This document shows positions 25,765 through 34,513 of a DNA stretch of 47,262 nt, one piece after another. The notes under the pieces are model-generated. The model made no database searches, had not been told where the DNA came from, and saw only the letters and a list, made by a program, of their open reading frames with translations. The DNA is taken from positions 1-47,262 of the forward strand of contig CAYORS010000004.1 in NCBI GenBank assembly GCA_964406475.1, given 5' to 3'. Position 1 is the first letter of the stretch. Every line of letters starts with the position of its first letter. The translations under genes were made by a program, and so were the position numbers. Source of the stretch: JAQBQZ01 sp964406475. Lineage in GTDB: Bacteria > Patescibacteriota > Minisyncoccia > Phycocordibacterales > CAIRYW01.

Positions 25765-27036
25765 TTAATCTATAAACGTAAGCGCTTTTCCTGTCTTGCC
25801 TCCTCGTCCTGTTCGTCCGATTCGATGAACATAATCATCATAGTTTTCTGGAACATCATAGTTGATTACGTGAGATACGTTTGGTATATCAAGTCCTCGC
25901 GCAGCAACATCAGTTGCAACAAGAATCTGGATACTATCGTCCTTAAACGCTTTAAGAGCCCTTTGTCGTCTTGCGTGGTTTTTATCACCATGAATAGAAT
26001 CAGACTTGAACCCTCGTTCAAGAAGCATATTTGAAAGCTTCTCAACCCCATGCTTTGTCCGTCCAAAAATAATAACTTTTGAAAGTTCTTTTTCGTTTAG
26101 CAAATCATGTAGTGCATCAATTTTTACCTGACCCTCTTTGAGTCTTACAATATCTTGATCAACACTTTTTGAAGTATCTCCTGTCTTAACAGAAATACTG
26201 ACAGGATTTTTAAGGAAGTCATTAATAAGGTTTTTAATTTCAGGTGACATTGTTGCAGAGAAAAAGAGTGTGTGTCTTTCTTTTGGCATAAGTCCCATCA
26301 CGTATTTCATATCACCAATAAATCCCATATCAAGCATTCGGTCTGCTTCATCAAGAACCACGGTATTGAATTTTGAAAAATCAATACATCGTCTTTTTTC
26401 TAGATCCTTAAGTCGTCCTGGTGTTCCAATAATAAAGTTATTATGATAACGAAGTTCTTTGATTTGGAATCCTATTGATGCGCCTCCAACACAACACACA
26501 GAAAAGATCTTCATTGCATGAGTAAATCCCTTGAGTTCTTCTTGTATTTGAATAGCAAGCTCTCGTGTAGGAACAATAATAAGAATGTTTTCCTTTGGAT
26601 TCTGAAGCACTTTGTGTATAAGAGGAATGAGGAATGCGCCCGTCTTTCCAGTTCCTGTGTTTGCAATACCGACAATATCTCTATGTTCAAGAATATGTGG
26701 AATTGCTTTGTCTTGAATTGGTGTCGGCGTTACATAACCTTTACGTACAATATTTGACTTAAGTTTGTCATCAATTTTGAAATCAACAAATTTGTGAGTT
26801 GGAATAAATTCTTCCACCTCTGTCACAACTGCTTTGTTGATATACTTTGAAACATCGATTCGGCCAGTATTGCCACGTTTTGCAAAACGATTACCTCTAA
26901 ATCCTCCTCTTTTAAAACCTCCAAAAGACGGTTTACCGCCAAATCGTCGTGGACCGTTTCCAAATCCACTTTTTCTAAATCCCCCACCACTTTGTGAAGT
27001 TTTAGGACCTCGTGAGCCCCCTGTTGTATTAAACAT
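25765..27036 (-). CDS. DEAD-box RNA helicase with N-terminal RGG-rich tail
   Basis: ATP-dependent RNA unwinding, usually for ribosome assembly or mRNA decay. The 423-aa protein begins with about 60 residues rich in Gly, Arg and Phe (an RGG-like RNA-binding tail at the N-terminus, where most bacterial family members have it at the C-terminus). The core shows the Q motif (TPIQDKAIP), motif I ANTGTGKT, motif II VLDEADRM, motif III FFSAT, and motif VI HRIGRTGRGG. The protein ends a few residues after motif VI with no C-terminal extension. It is preceded by a 147-nt structured leader with a sequestered ribosome-binding site. Confidence 0.95.
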   Translation of the reverse strand: MFNTTGGSRGPKTSQSGGGFRKSGFGNGPRRFGGKPSFGGFKRGGFRGNRFAKRGNTGRIDVSKYINKAVVTEVEEFIPTHKFVDFKIDDKLKSNIVRKGYVTPTPIQDKAIPHILEHRDIVGIANTGTGKTGAFLIPLIHKVLQNPKENILIIVPTRELAIQIQEELKGFTHAMKIFSVCCVGGASIGFQIKELRYHNNFIIGTPGRLKDLEKRRCIDFSKFNTVVLDEADRMLDMGFIGDMKYVMGLMPKERHTLFFSATMSPEIKNLINDFLKNPVSISVKTGDTSKSVDQDIVRLKEGQVKIDALHDLLNEKELSKVIIFGRTKHGVEKLSNMLLERGFKSDSIHGDKNHARRQRALKAFKDDSIQILVATDVAARGLDIPNVSHVINYDVPENYDDYVHRIGRTGRGGKTGKALTFID

Positions 27037-27183
27037 AATATATAGTACCTCTTTTATGAGGTTTGATTATTCGGTAGGTTAAGCCCTAAACCGATTAGCT
27101 CTCTTTGGAGCCCCATAGCTTCGAATGCTTTGGAAATGACTCCCAAAATTGCATTCAAATAAGAATGAGATGAGATTCACTTA
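27037..27183 (-). promoter_or_regulatory. Structured 5' leader of the DEAD-box helicase gene
   Basis: Reading the minus strand from the predicted start (27183), three hairpins can be drawn. The first has GAATGC/GCATTC (27151-27156 with 27123-27128) stacked on TTTGG/CCAAA. The second pairs CGGT with ACCG (27072-27093). The third pairs ACCTC with GAGGT (27047-27062), where GAGGT is the only Shine-Dalgarno-like sequence, 10 nt before the ATG. Masking of this site suggests temperature- or protein-controlled translation. No known Rfam class is recognised. Confidence 0.5.
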
Positions 27184-27189
27184 AAAATA

Positions 27190-27218
27190 AGTATATATCA
27201 TATTTAATATTTTGTCAA
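27190..27218 (-). promoter_or_regulatory. Consensus promoter of the DEAD-box helicase gene
   Basis: TTGACA (27218-27213), 17-bp spacer, TATACT (27195-27190). This is one of the two best matches to a sigma-70 promoter in the window, and it overlaps the divergent promoter for the flavoprotein. Confidence 0.75.
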
Positions 27219-27239
27219 TAAATTGACTTATGCTATCAT
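27212..27239 (+). promoter_or_regulatory. Promoter of the flavoprotein gene (leaderless start)
   Basis: TTGTCA (27212-27217), 16-bp spacer, TATCAT (27234-27239). The -10 ends exactly 6 nt before ATG 27246, so transcription should begin at the start codon. Confidence 0.55.
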
Positions 27240-27245
27240 ACACAT

Positions 27246-28487
27246 ATGAACAACAATACCTATGATGTCATAGTTATCGGTGGTGGACCCGCTGGAATGA
27301 TGGCTGCAATTACAGCTTCACAAAATGGAAACACGGTCCTTCTCATCGAGAAAAATACCCGTCTTGGAGAGAAGCTTCTTATTACAGGAGGTGGGCGATG
27401 CAACCTAACAAACAATGAACTTGATAATCGCAAACTCCTTCTCAAATACAAAGAAGCAAAAGATTATCTCTTTTCACCTTTTTCACAATTTGCAGTTGCA
27501 GACACTCTGCAGTTTTTCAATACTCGTGGTATGGAAACAAAAATAGAAAACGAAGGCCGTGTTTTCCCTACAACAGACAAAGCAGAGACTGTTTGGCAGA
27601 TACTTCAAACTGAAATGCAAAAACAAAAAGTGCATATTCTCACAGATACAAAAGTAAAAAAAATAGTCTGTGTGAATACAGTAATACAACATATTGAGAC
27701 AACCAAGGGTATCTATAACGCTAGACACTTCATTCTTGCAACAGGAGGACTCTCTCATCCCGAAACAGGATCAACAGGAGATGGTTTCAACTGGCTCAAA
27801 GACCTCGGTCACACAATCAAAACACCAGATGCATCACTTGTTCCTCTTGAGACCAAAACTGCCTGGGTACCAACTCTACAAGGAGTAACACTCCCCACTG
27901 TCAAAATCACACCTATATTTCAAACACAAAAAGGCAAATCAGAAAAAGGTAAAATTCTTTTTACTCATTTTGGAGTAACCGGACCTACCATACTCAATAT
28001 GAGTCACACTATCGGAGACAAGCTCAATTATGGAAAGGTATTTTTGTCTATTGATGTACTTCCCCATCTTGACCATGGATCATTAAACACAACTCTTCAA
28101 AAAACACTCAAAGAGAATGATACAAAAAAAATCAAAAACTCACTCGGAAATCTTTTTATCTCGTCTCTTGTACATATTATTCTTACCGAAGCGAGTATCA
28201 ATGAAGAAAAAAGATGCAACTCAATCACTCGTGAAGAAAGAATGAAAATCATCAACACAATCAAAAATCTCTCTATTGAAATCAAGGGGCTTATGGGTAA
28301 AGATAAAGCCATTGTCACATCAGGAGGCATCTCGCTTGATGAAGTAGATTTTAAAACCATGCGTTCAAAAAAAATACAAAATCTTTCTGTTGTGGGAGAT
28401 CTGTTAGATATCAATAGACCTTCGGGAGGGTTCTCTCTTCAGCTCTGCTGGACTACTGGATATGTCGCAGGCAAATCAGTGCGATAA
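27246..28487 (+). CDS. NAD(P)/FAD-dependent oxidoreductase, HI0933/YhiN (BaiN) family
   Basis: A 413-aa flavoprotein with the Rossmann dinucleotide motif VIGGGPAGMMAAITA (residues 12-26). The family hallmark follows: LIEKNTRLGEKLLITGGGRCNLTNNE. The second FAD element is FILATGGLSHPETGSTGDGF, and the end has VVGDLLDINRPSGGFSLQLCWTTGYVAG, where family members close the FAD site. Family members are annotated as aminoacetone oxidases or 3-dehydro-bile-acid reductases, but the physiological substrate is generally unknown. It appears to be its own transcription unit. Confidence 0.92.
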   Translation: MNNNTYDVIVIGGGPAGMMAAITASQNGNTVLLIEKNTRLGEKLLITGGGRCNLTNNELDNRKLLLKYKEAKDYLFSPFSQFAVADTLQFFNTRGMETKIENEGRVFPTTDKAETVWQILQTEMQKQKVHILTDTKVKKIVCVNTVIQHIETTKGIYNARHFILATGGLSHPETGSTGDGFNWLKDLGHTIKTPDASLVPLETKTAWVPTLQGVTLPTVKITPIFQTQKGKSEKGKILFTHFGVTGPTILNMSHTIGDKLNYGKVFLSIDVLPHLDHGSLNTTLQKTLKENDTKKIKNSLGNLFISSLVHIILTEASINEEKRCNSITREERMKIINTIKNLSIEIKGLMGKDKAIVTSGGISLDEVDFKTMRSKKIQNLSVVGDLLDINRPSGGFSLQLCWTTGYVAGKSVR

Positions 28488-28496
28488 TCTCACACA

Positions 28497-28525
28497 TTGA
28501 CATACCCATGATCAAAAAGTAGTAT
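28497..28525 (+). promoter_or_regulatory. Promoter of the 101-aa gene
   Basis: TTGACA (28497-28502), 17-bp spacer, TAGTAT (28520-28525). Start predicted near 28532. Confidence 0.55.
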
Positions 28526-28545
28526 GAGTATGAACGCTCATTCTT

Positions 28546-28851
28546 ATGATCACTTACTTGAAAACAGTCCAGGACTTTCGAGTCGCCATACGAAATTTCA
28601 AAGTTGGAAAAGGTGCTAGAGGCCCAGTATACTGGGCCGCCAATACCTCAAATGAACTCTTCATCGTAGCTACCCTAAGTGAAAATCAAGTAACTGCTGA
28701 AAAATTGGATTTTCTCCATCCGAGCAGTGCATCTGTTCAACAACTCTCGTTAGCGCTTTGGATAGGAACTTCAATTCATTCAAGTTTTGAGGTGGCATAC
28801 CCAAAGATGACCCATCTCATCAAATTTGAAACCCTAATCAAACCACCTTGA
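28546..28851 (+). CDS. Hypothetical protein (101 aa), single-gene unit
   Basis: No family recognised. The protein is soluble and mixed in composition (KVGKGARGPVYWAANTSNELFIVATLSEN...). It has its own consensus promoter and a terminator that contains its stop codon, so it is very likely expressed. An alternative ATG at 28530 in another frame would give a 29-aa peptide nearer to the transcription start. I prefer the longer frame because it reaches the terminator. Confidence 0.6.
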   Translation: MITYLKTVQDFRVAIRNFKVGKGARGPVYWAANTSNELFIVATLSENQVTAEKLDFLHPSSASVQQLSLALWIGTSIHSSFEVAYPKMTHLIKFETLIKPP

Positions 28852-28864
28852 TGGTGGTTTTTTA
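28840..28864 (+). terminator. Terminator with embedded stop codon
   Basis: An 8-bp stem AAACCACC / GGTGGTTT with loop TTGAT holds the TGA stop (28849-28851), followed by a T-run. Confidence 0.75.
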
Positions 28865-28895
28865 AATTAAAACGTCGGTGTCAGAAAATGATGTA

Positions 28896-29558
28896 CTAAA
28901 TCTGATCAGAATAAACTACCACCTCCTCAATATCATGCAAGACTTGCATTGGCTCTTGTATTGGATTTATACCTCCCTTTTTGAGGCTTTGGATAGCTTG
29001 TCTTTTACTCTCGCCAAACACAAATACAAAAGCCTTTTTGATTTTGCGAATACCATTAAGACCAAGACTGATACGCATAAAATCAGGTCCTTGATATGAG
29101 ACCACATCATCTTCCGTTTTGACACCCTCACTCTCTGGTAAAAGTCCTGCAATATGTGCATCAGCACCAATACCAAAACATGCAATAACACTATCATGAG
29201 TTTCAAAGGCGTCTTTGATATACGCCTTGTACCAATCCATTGTATTATTGATATCAGTTCCTCTAAGAGGTGAGATGTAGGGTGCGAGTCCAAAGCTAAG
29301 CCCTGCCTTAAAAAGTTTCTGCCAATTTGAATCTTTGTGTCCTATCTCACCATAACGCTCATCAGTTATCGTTACCGTGAGATTCCCTATTGGTGCACCG
29401 GAGTGCATAATAGCATTAAAAATCTCTACACACGCAGGTATACTTGATCCGCCAGTTGCAAACCACAAGACCTTTTTACCCGCCTTGAGATCATTTATTA
29501 CCGCTTCAGCCACTGATTCTGCCCCTTTTTTATAATCTTCTGATTTAATGTATTCCAT
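28896..29558 (-). CDS. pgl: 6-phosphogluconolactonase
   Basis: Hydrolyses 6-phosphogluconolactone to 6-phosphogluconate in the oxidative pentose phosphate pathway. The 220-aa protein belongs to the glucosamine-6-phosphate isomerase / lactonase fold. It shows FATGGSSIPACVEIFN, the signature TDERYGE, and FGIGADAHIAGLLPES with the general-base histidine region, as in DevB-type lactonases. It is third in line after zwf and gnd, which settles lactonase over deaminase. TATAAT lies 8 nt before its ATG, so it may also be transcribed on its own. Confidence 0.9.
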   Translation of the reverse strand: MEYIKSEDYKKGAESVAEAVINDLKAGKKVLWFATGGSSIPACVEIFNAIMHSGAPIGNLTVTITDERYGEIGHKDSNWQKLFKAGLSFGLAPYISPLRGTDINNTMDWYKAYIKDAFETHDSVIACFGIGADAHIAGLLPESEGVKTEDDVVSYQGPDFMRISLGLNGIRKIKKAFVFVFGESKRQAIQSLKKGGINPIQEPMQVLHDIEEVVVYSDQI

Positions 29559-29578
29559 ATTATTGTATTATATATTTT

Positions 29579-29616
29579 TCGGATTTATTTTTCACCATAG
29601 TGAAAAATAAATCCGA
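29579..29616. repeat. Perfect 17-bp hairpin between gnd and pgl
   Basis: TCGGATTTATTTTTCAC (29579-29595) pairs perfectly with GTGAAAAATAAATCCGA (29600-29616) around a CATA loop. Neither side has a proper T-tail after it, so it does not look like a standard terminator. It may protect or divide the zwf-gnd-pgl mRNA. Confidence 0.6.
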
Positions 29617-29630
29617 GAATGTTATTATAT

Positions 29631-30563
29631 TTATTTTTTATTTTTTTGAGTTACTACTCCATGCCCTCCGAACTGTTTGCGAAGAAGTGATACGATTTTG
29701 TTTGAAAATTTATTTTGATTTTTTGGTTCTTGTGATTCTTTTCTGACCTGAAGAGAAGATTCGATCACTCTCACATCAACACCAAGTTCTTTGGCTGTTT
29801 TTACTGTCCACTCTCCTTCTCCTGTTGCAGCAATAAAGCCATTCGTTTTTTTAATGTTTTCTGTTTCAAAAATATTTCGACAAAGATCAATAAGCCAGCT
29901 TCGCACCACAGACCCTTTTTGATAGACTCTTGTGACATCTTTGAGGTTAAGTTTAAATGGTGATGCTTCAAGAACCGCATATCCCTCACCTATCGCTTCC
30001 ATCATTCCATATTCAATACCATTGTGAACCATCTTGGTAAAATGACCAGCTCCTGACTTGCCCAAATAAGCAAAATTGTCACCGGATGATAGTGCTTCAA
30101 ATACTGATGCGACTTCTTTCCATTTTTCTTTCGGACCTCCAATCATAAGAGCAAATCCATTTTTTTCTCCCCAGACACCACCTGATGTTCCCGAATCAAA
30201 AAGATATACACCTTTCTTTTTTAGTTTTTGAGCATTGAGAATTGTGTCTTTGTAAAACGAGTTGCCTCCATCAATCACAATGTCGCCTTTTTGTAGATAT
30301 GCTCCCAACCCATTTTTTGTAAACAAAAAATCACACACAACAGTATGAGGAAGCATTACCCACAGTATCGCATTCTTTTTGCGAGACAGTGTTAATACTT
30401 CTTTCAAATCTGTAGTTGCCCAGACTTTTGATTTTTTTATTTCCCTCACAGAATCCTCACTCCTATTCCACGCCAACACATCAAACCCTTTCTTTGAGAG
30501 TCTGCGTGCTATTTGACTTCCCATTTTACCAAGACCAAAAATAGTTACGGTTCGTTTTTTCAT
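29631..30563 (-). CDS. gnd: 6-phosphogluconate dehydrogenase, short (YqeC/GndA-like) type
   Basis: Oxidatively decarboxylates 6-phosphogluconate to ribulose-5-phosphate with reduction of NAD(P). The 310-aa protein starts with the Rossmann motif GLGKMGSQIARRL (residues 10-22), then DGGNSFYKDT, SGTSGGVWGEKNGFALMIGG, and the catalytic FTKMVHNGIEYGMMEAIGEGY with Lys and Asn. At about 300 residues it is the short, typically NAD-preferring type and not the 470-aa form. The cofactor is not certain. It overlaps zwf by 4 nt, so the two are co-translated. Confidence 0.93.
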   Translation of the reverse strand: MKKRTVTIFGLGKMGSQIARRLSKKGFDVLAWNRSEDSVREIKKSKVWATTDLKEVLTLSRKKNAILWVMLPHTVVCDFLFTKNGLGAYLQKGDIVIDGGNSFYKDTILNAQKLKKKGVYLFDSGTSGGVWGEKNGFALMIGGPKEKWKEVASVFEALSSGDNFAYLGKSGAGHFTKMVHNGIEYGMMEAIGEGYAVLEASPFKLNLKDVTRVYQKGSVVRSWLIDLCRNIFETENIKKTNGFIAATGEGEWTVKTAKELGVDVRVIESSLQVRKESQEPKNQNKFSNKIVSLLRKQFGGHGVVTQKNKK

Positions 30564-31732
30564 TTTGATGGAGATATGACTTCACATACCCCCTTTTTAT
30601 ATATAATTGGCTTTTGAGGTTTCATCGACAACACCCTATCATTAAAAGCATTGAAAGCGAGAATATCTGTCATAGAAAGAGTAAACCCGCTTGCACCTCC
30701 TATGATAGCCTCAAAAATCGCTTCGTATGAATTATACCCTCGATCACCATCAATATCAAAAACTTCTTTGGTTCCGTCTTTAAAAGACACAATCACCTCA
30801 CTTTTTTTGACACATAGCTCTTTACCTCCTTCCAATACAATATCAACACCTTGCCACAATGCATCTTCTGTTTGTAATTTAATTTTAAAATACGTCTCTG
30901 TGAGAGAAGAGGATGGAATGTCTTTTTCACTCAAATACCCCTCATACTGACCAGTAACAAAGATATGTGGGTGAGAAAGCAAAGACAATGCCTTACCCCA
31001 CACACCTATCTTTAGATTTTCCTTTTTTTCAATAAACGCAAGCAACATAAGAAGTATATGATTACCTCCCACATCAAGATATGCACCAGTATTATCATAA
31101 AACCCGCCACGATTGTGAATACCAAAATCTTCAAAGAAATGACATTCCAAAGAAGATATTGATTGATTGTTCAATTCTGTGTCAAAAAGAGGATCATTGA
31201 TTCTTTTTTCAATAATTGTTCGTAACCCCTTTTTACCAAGATAATGGTCCACCAGATACACCGAATCTGGAGAAAAATATTTTTTTATTATCTCAAAAAG
31301 ACCTTTTGCATCCTCACTGCTTTTACCAAAAGGTTTTTCCAAAAGTATTTTTGTGGCAATGGAAGCATTCCCTATATTTTGAATAACAGTACGATAATAT
31401 TCAGGAGTAATACAAAAATGAGTAAAAACGTTGTGATGTTTTATTTTGTCTTTTAATTGCACAAAAGAGTTTGCATCTTGAAGATCTCCTTCACAATACT
31501 CAATATGTGCAAAAAAACGAGAGATTGTCACATCATCATATGTACCAAGTCCTGCTCTTATAGATTCGCAAAACAAAGCTCTAGTCATTTTTTTTCTTCC
31601 AAAAGCAATGAACTGAGGATTTGTGCCTAGTTTGTTTTTTTCAAAAAGAGAACAGAATGCTGGCCATATCTTTAGGAAGGCAAGGTTTCCAGTGGCACCT
31701 AAAACAATAAAAGTAACATCTTTGTCTTGCAT
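30560..31732 (-). CDS. zwf: Glucose-6-phosphate 1-dehydrogenase, shortened form
   Basis: Oxidises glucose-6-phosphate to the lactone with NAD(P) reduction, the entry step of the oxidative pentose phosphate pathway. The 390-aa protein has the cofactor motif VLGATGNLAFLKIWPAF (residues 11-27), then LLEKPFGKSSEDAKGL and the active-site stretch VDHYLGKKGLRTI. Typical enzymes are about 490 aa; here the C-terminal part is reduced, ending soon after the FEAIIGGASGFTLSMTDILAF segment. The deviation of GATGNLA from GASGDLA and the length suggest a diverged subfamily. The gene precedes gnd and pgl. Confidence 0.88.
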   Translation of the reverse strand: MQDKDVTFIVLGATGNLAFLKIWPAFCSLFEKNKLGTNPQFIAFGRKKMTRALFCESIRAGLGTYDDVTISRFFAHIEYCEGDLQDANSFVQLKDKIKHHNVFTHFCITPEYYRTVIQNIGNASIATKILLEKPFGKSSEDAKGLFEIIKKYFSPDSVYLVDHYLGKKGLRTIIEKRINDPLFDTELNNQSISSLECHFFEDFGIHNRGGFYDNTGAYLDVGGNHILLMLLAFIEKKENLKIGVWGKALSLLSHPHIFVTGQYEGYLSEKDIPSSSLTETYFKIKLQTEDALWQGVDIVLEGGKELCVKKSEVIVSFKDGTKEVFDIDGDRGYNSYEAIFEAIIGGASGFTLSMTDILAFNAFNDRVLSMKPQKPIIYKKGVCEVISPSK

Positions 31733-31737
31733 ATGTA

Positions 31738-32772
31738 TTAGACCTTAAAAAAGAGATATTTGAAAAGTCCTTTTATGTTTTTAGTATGAAGGACCGACTC
31801 TGGCCAAAAATAATAAAAGAATTTTGTCTTTCCATGACCATAAAATACAAACAAAATCGCCGCAACATATACCACCAAATCCTCTACTTCCCACTGACCG
31901 AAACCGACAGCCATTGTGACAACAGACATTGCAAAAAACGATGCAATGAGAATGGTATTGATCCGTGTAAGGTAACCTAAAATAAAAATGATTCCAAAAA
32001 TCATTTCGGCAAAACCTGTACTCAAAACAAAAAGTTTGTCTGTAAACCAAGTAAAACCGATATTATACATAAAATTCCAGTGGTGTATTTCAAGAAAAGA
32101 AAGACCGAGCTCTGGATAAGATAGCTTTTCTGTAAAGGCAAATATAATAAGCGAAATTCCTGTCCCAACACGTACAATTTCTACACTATGCTTATCAAGT
32201 TGAGATAAGAAAGAACCAAAAGGTGCATTGCGAATAAGAAAATATAATCCTATTGTAAGCATCATAATGTTTTCAAAAAACACTAAAGGGGGGGTAAGAA
32301 AAACAAGTGAGAAATATAGACACACAAAAGCACATGATGTTACAAAAGGTGTTATATAAAAAATAAACATAATTCCCAACAAAACTTCACAAATCCCAAG
32401 TATGTATGTTAAAGAAGAATTGATAGGTAGATCAGGAACAAGCACAAGATGCCACACAAGACTCACAGTCACAAGAAAAAGCCCGAAAAGTTTTGCTGCT
32501 ACTTTATCAATTTTATTTTTATGTTTTTCCCCAAAAGCCAAAATTGCTTTTGGAAAAGGAACAAGGCGATCTAGAACACTAAACACTAAAACAACAAAAA
32601 CAGAAATAATTGACCATATAATCACCTCTTTGCTTGTAAGATAATAAAAAGGTGTTGTATTGTGGGATGCAGCAATCACCTTTTCACTATCCACAAACCA
32701 CTTCACATGTCCAAGTGCTGTCACGGGTAACAGTATTATCAGAAAAGAAAATATTTTTGTTATTTTGATCAT
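31738..32772 (-). CDS. Multi-span membrane protein, DoxX-like C-terminal half
   Basis: A 344-aa protein with a signal-like N-terminus, a short outer loop (HVKWFVDSEKVIAAS) and about nine hydrophobic segments. The C-terminal half (from about residue 200) has the DoxX/DoxD-like layout of four helices with RVGTGISLIIFAFTEKL and AEMIFGIIFILGYLTRINT. DoxX-type proteins are linked to membrane redox chemistry, but function here is unknown. It lies 5 bp upstream of zwf and 8 bp downstream of a peptidoglycan-binding-like gene. Confidence 0.65.
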   Translation of the reverse strand: MIKITKIFSFLIILLPVTALGHVKWFVDSEKVIAASHNTTPFYYLTSKEVIIWSIISVFVVLVFSVLDRLVPFPKAILAFGEKHKNKIDKVAAKLFGLFLVTVSLVWHLVLVPDLPINSSLTYILGICEVLLGIMFIFYITPFVTSCAFVCLYFSLVFLTPPLVFFENIMMLTIGLYFLIRNAPFGSFLSQLDKHSVEIVRVGTGISLIIFAFTEKLSYPELGLSFLEIHHWNFMYNIGFTWFTDKLFVLSTGFAEMIFGIIFILGYLTRINTILIASFFAMSVVTMAVGFGQWEVEDLVVYVAAILFVFYGHGKTKFFYYFWPESVLHTKNIKGLFKYLFFKV

Positions 32773-32780
32773 CGTTGTTT

Positions 32781-33869
32781 TTAATTAATTTCTTGTAATG
32801 CATCTTTTGCTTTTTGCCCTGCTTTTTGTGCATAACTTTGTGCACTTGTATACACTTCATCATCATAATATATCCGAGCTTTATCAAGCAGACTCTTTGC
32901 ACTATCTAACAGAGATAATGCATCACCAATACCCTTATTGTTTTTTTGGGCTTTTGTAATTGAAGAATTACTACTGCTAATAGATTTTTTCGCAACATCG
33001 ATAGCATCAGCAGCATCAGCCTTACTATCATGACTACTGCTCAGCAAACTCTTTCCTTGGTTGATTTTTGCTTCTACCTGATCAAGAATATTTTCTGCTT
33101 TAGTGCTACTCCCCGATCGAGCATTGCGAATCAAATCAGCTATCTCATCTGTTAGATCTTCCACCTCTCCCACACTATCACCATTAGTTCGCGCATTATC
33201 AACCAAAGCTTTGAGTTTATTAAATTTTTTTTGCAATTCATTAAGACGACTACTTACTTTAATTTTTTGGGTCGTACTATCAAGTTGATCAAGAGCGCTT
33301 TGTGTATTAGAAACCACCTCTGTAAGATAAAGATCCACTGCTTTCGTATCATTATTAATATAGGCACCAAAAACTTTAATAAGAGAAGATCTTGCATCTA
33401 CCAAAAATGCCTCTGCTTTTTTGGCTTTTGAGCTTTCATCCGCATCCTGCACCTCCACTTCTACCTGTTCAAGATTTTTGAGAGTATTGAGAATACGAGC
33501 GTCATAAGAAGCACCGCCAGCAATCTTCTGAATCTTTTCAGAAGAAATCGCTTGAGTTTTTGTTTGTTGGCTAGAATATTTTTTTCGTGATAAGGGTCCA
33601 AAATAACCATTTGCAGGAATGATATTATTATCTTTTTGCCATTTTTTAACAGCTTCTTTGGTGAGATCTTTGAATGTTTTTGTTTCTCTTCCTACAGACC
33701 CCACTCCTTTTGATGCAAGAGTATATCCAGATTTGTTGAGATATTCTTGAAGGCATTTGACATCCTCTCCTTCATCACCCATATCAAGATCTCGTGTAAA
33801 GCTGCACGATGCATACGTGGCATTGGTAACACAAAGAAAAAACAGAATGAAAATAATTTTTTTAATCAT
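32781..33869 (-). CDS. Exported protein with peptidoglycan-binding-like domain and long helical region
   Basis: A 362-aa protein. A signal peptide (residues 1-20, cleavage near YAS-CSF) is followed by a PG_binding_1-like module (about residues 28-110: DLDMGDEGEDVKCLQEYLNKSGY...LTKEAVKKWQKDNNIIPANGYFGPLSRKKY). From about 120 to the end it is Ala-, Lys- and Ser-rich helix with heptad-like spacing, probably a long coiled coil or helical repeats. A surface or cell-wall spacer is the likely role. A TACAAT box ends 5 nt before the ATG. Confidence 0.75.
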   Translation of the reverse strand: MIKKIIFILFFLCVTNATYASCSFTRDLDMGDEGEDVKCLQEYLNKSGYTLASKGVGSVGRETKTFKDLTKEAVKKWQKDNNIIPANGYFGPLSRKKYSSQQTKTQAISSEKIQKIAGGASYDARILNTLKNLEQVEVEVQDADESSKAKKAEAFLVDARSSLIKVFGAYINNDTKAVDLYLTEVVSNTQSALDQLDSTTQKIKVSSRLNELQKKFNKLKALVDNARTNGDSVGEVEDLTDEIADLIRNARSGSSTKAENILDQVEAKINQGKSLLSSSHDSKADAADAIDVAKKSISSSNSSITKAQKNNKGIGDALSLLDSAKSLLDKARIYYDDEVYTSAQSYAQKAGQKAKDALQEIN

Positions 33870-33910
33870 AAAATATTGTAACTCACTATATAAATACCAT
33901 TATACCCTAT

Positions 33911-34504
33911 TTATCTTGCCCGATAAACAAACTTATTTTTTCTTTTGATAAAAAAGACCATAAGTGTATTGGTAACAATCATTGTGTAAGAATGTAATGT
34001 TGTTGCCACATTATATGCTTCAAGTGAGAAAAGTGACAGAATATGCCTCAAAACATTCATCTGATAGAGTGTTGGTTTTTCACTGGAAGGATTGTTCCAT
34101 GTCTTACGAAGAGTGGGTACAAACGCAATCAAATCAATCGACACGACAATAATGACAGAAATAGTAGGATCTTTCGTAATAACCCAAGGAATCAAGCCTA
34201 GAAGCGCAATAACAAGAAAGATATGATCAACTTTCCGAATATGCTCGGTGTGTTGTTTTTTCAAAAATATTTTGAGTGATAATAAAAATATAAGCACCGT
34301 AAAACCCTCTGCAATACCTGTCGGCAGTGCACCAATACCAGCACCTTTTGCTATCTGACCAAAAAATGTCACAAGTGAGACAATCGTCCAAATAAACCAT
34401 GTATATGGATGTGGTTTGATGTTATTTTTAAGCACATCTTTGAGATACGAGATGTTCCCAAACACAGCAAGCAACGATGCAATAATAGCGAATGTTTCTT
34501 TCAT
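33911..34504 (-). CDS. Membrane protein, PQ-loop/SemiSWEET-like
   Basis: A 197-aa integral membrane protein with about six helices in two similar halves. The first half has GNISYLKDVLKNNIKPHPYTWFIW and the second LIAFVPTLRKTWNNPSSEKPTLY, the 'P near a short polar loop' pattern of PQ-loop proteins, with the second half diverged. This may be a small-molecule transporter; substrate unknown. It ends a run of same-direction membrane genes (34504-35360). Confidence 0.55.
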   Translation of the reverse strand: MKETFAIIASLLAVFGNISYLKDVLKNNIKPHPYTWFIWTIVSLVTFFGQIAKGAGIGALPTGIAEGFTVLIFLLSLKIFLKKQHTEHIRKVDHIFLVIALLGLIPWVITKDPTISVIIVVSIDLIAFVPTLRKTWNNPSSEKPTLYQMNVLRHILSLFSLEAYNVATTLHSYTMIVTNTLMVFFIKRKNKFVYRAR

Positions 34505-34513
34505 TGGTACTAT

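Noticed and set aside
29579..29616. Terminator after gnd
   Set aside because: No T-run follows the stem on the minus strand, and pgl belongs to the same pathway, so full termination is unlikely.
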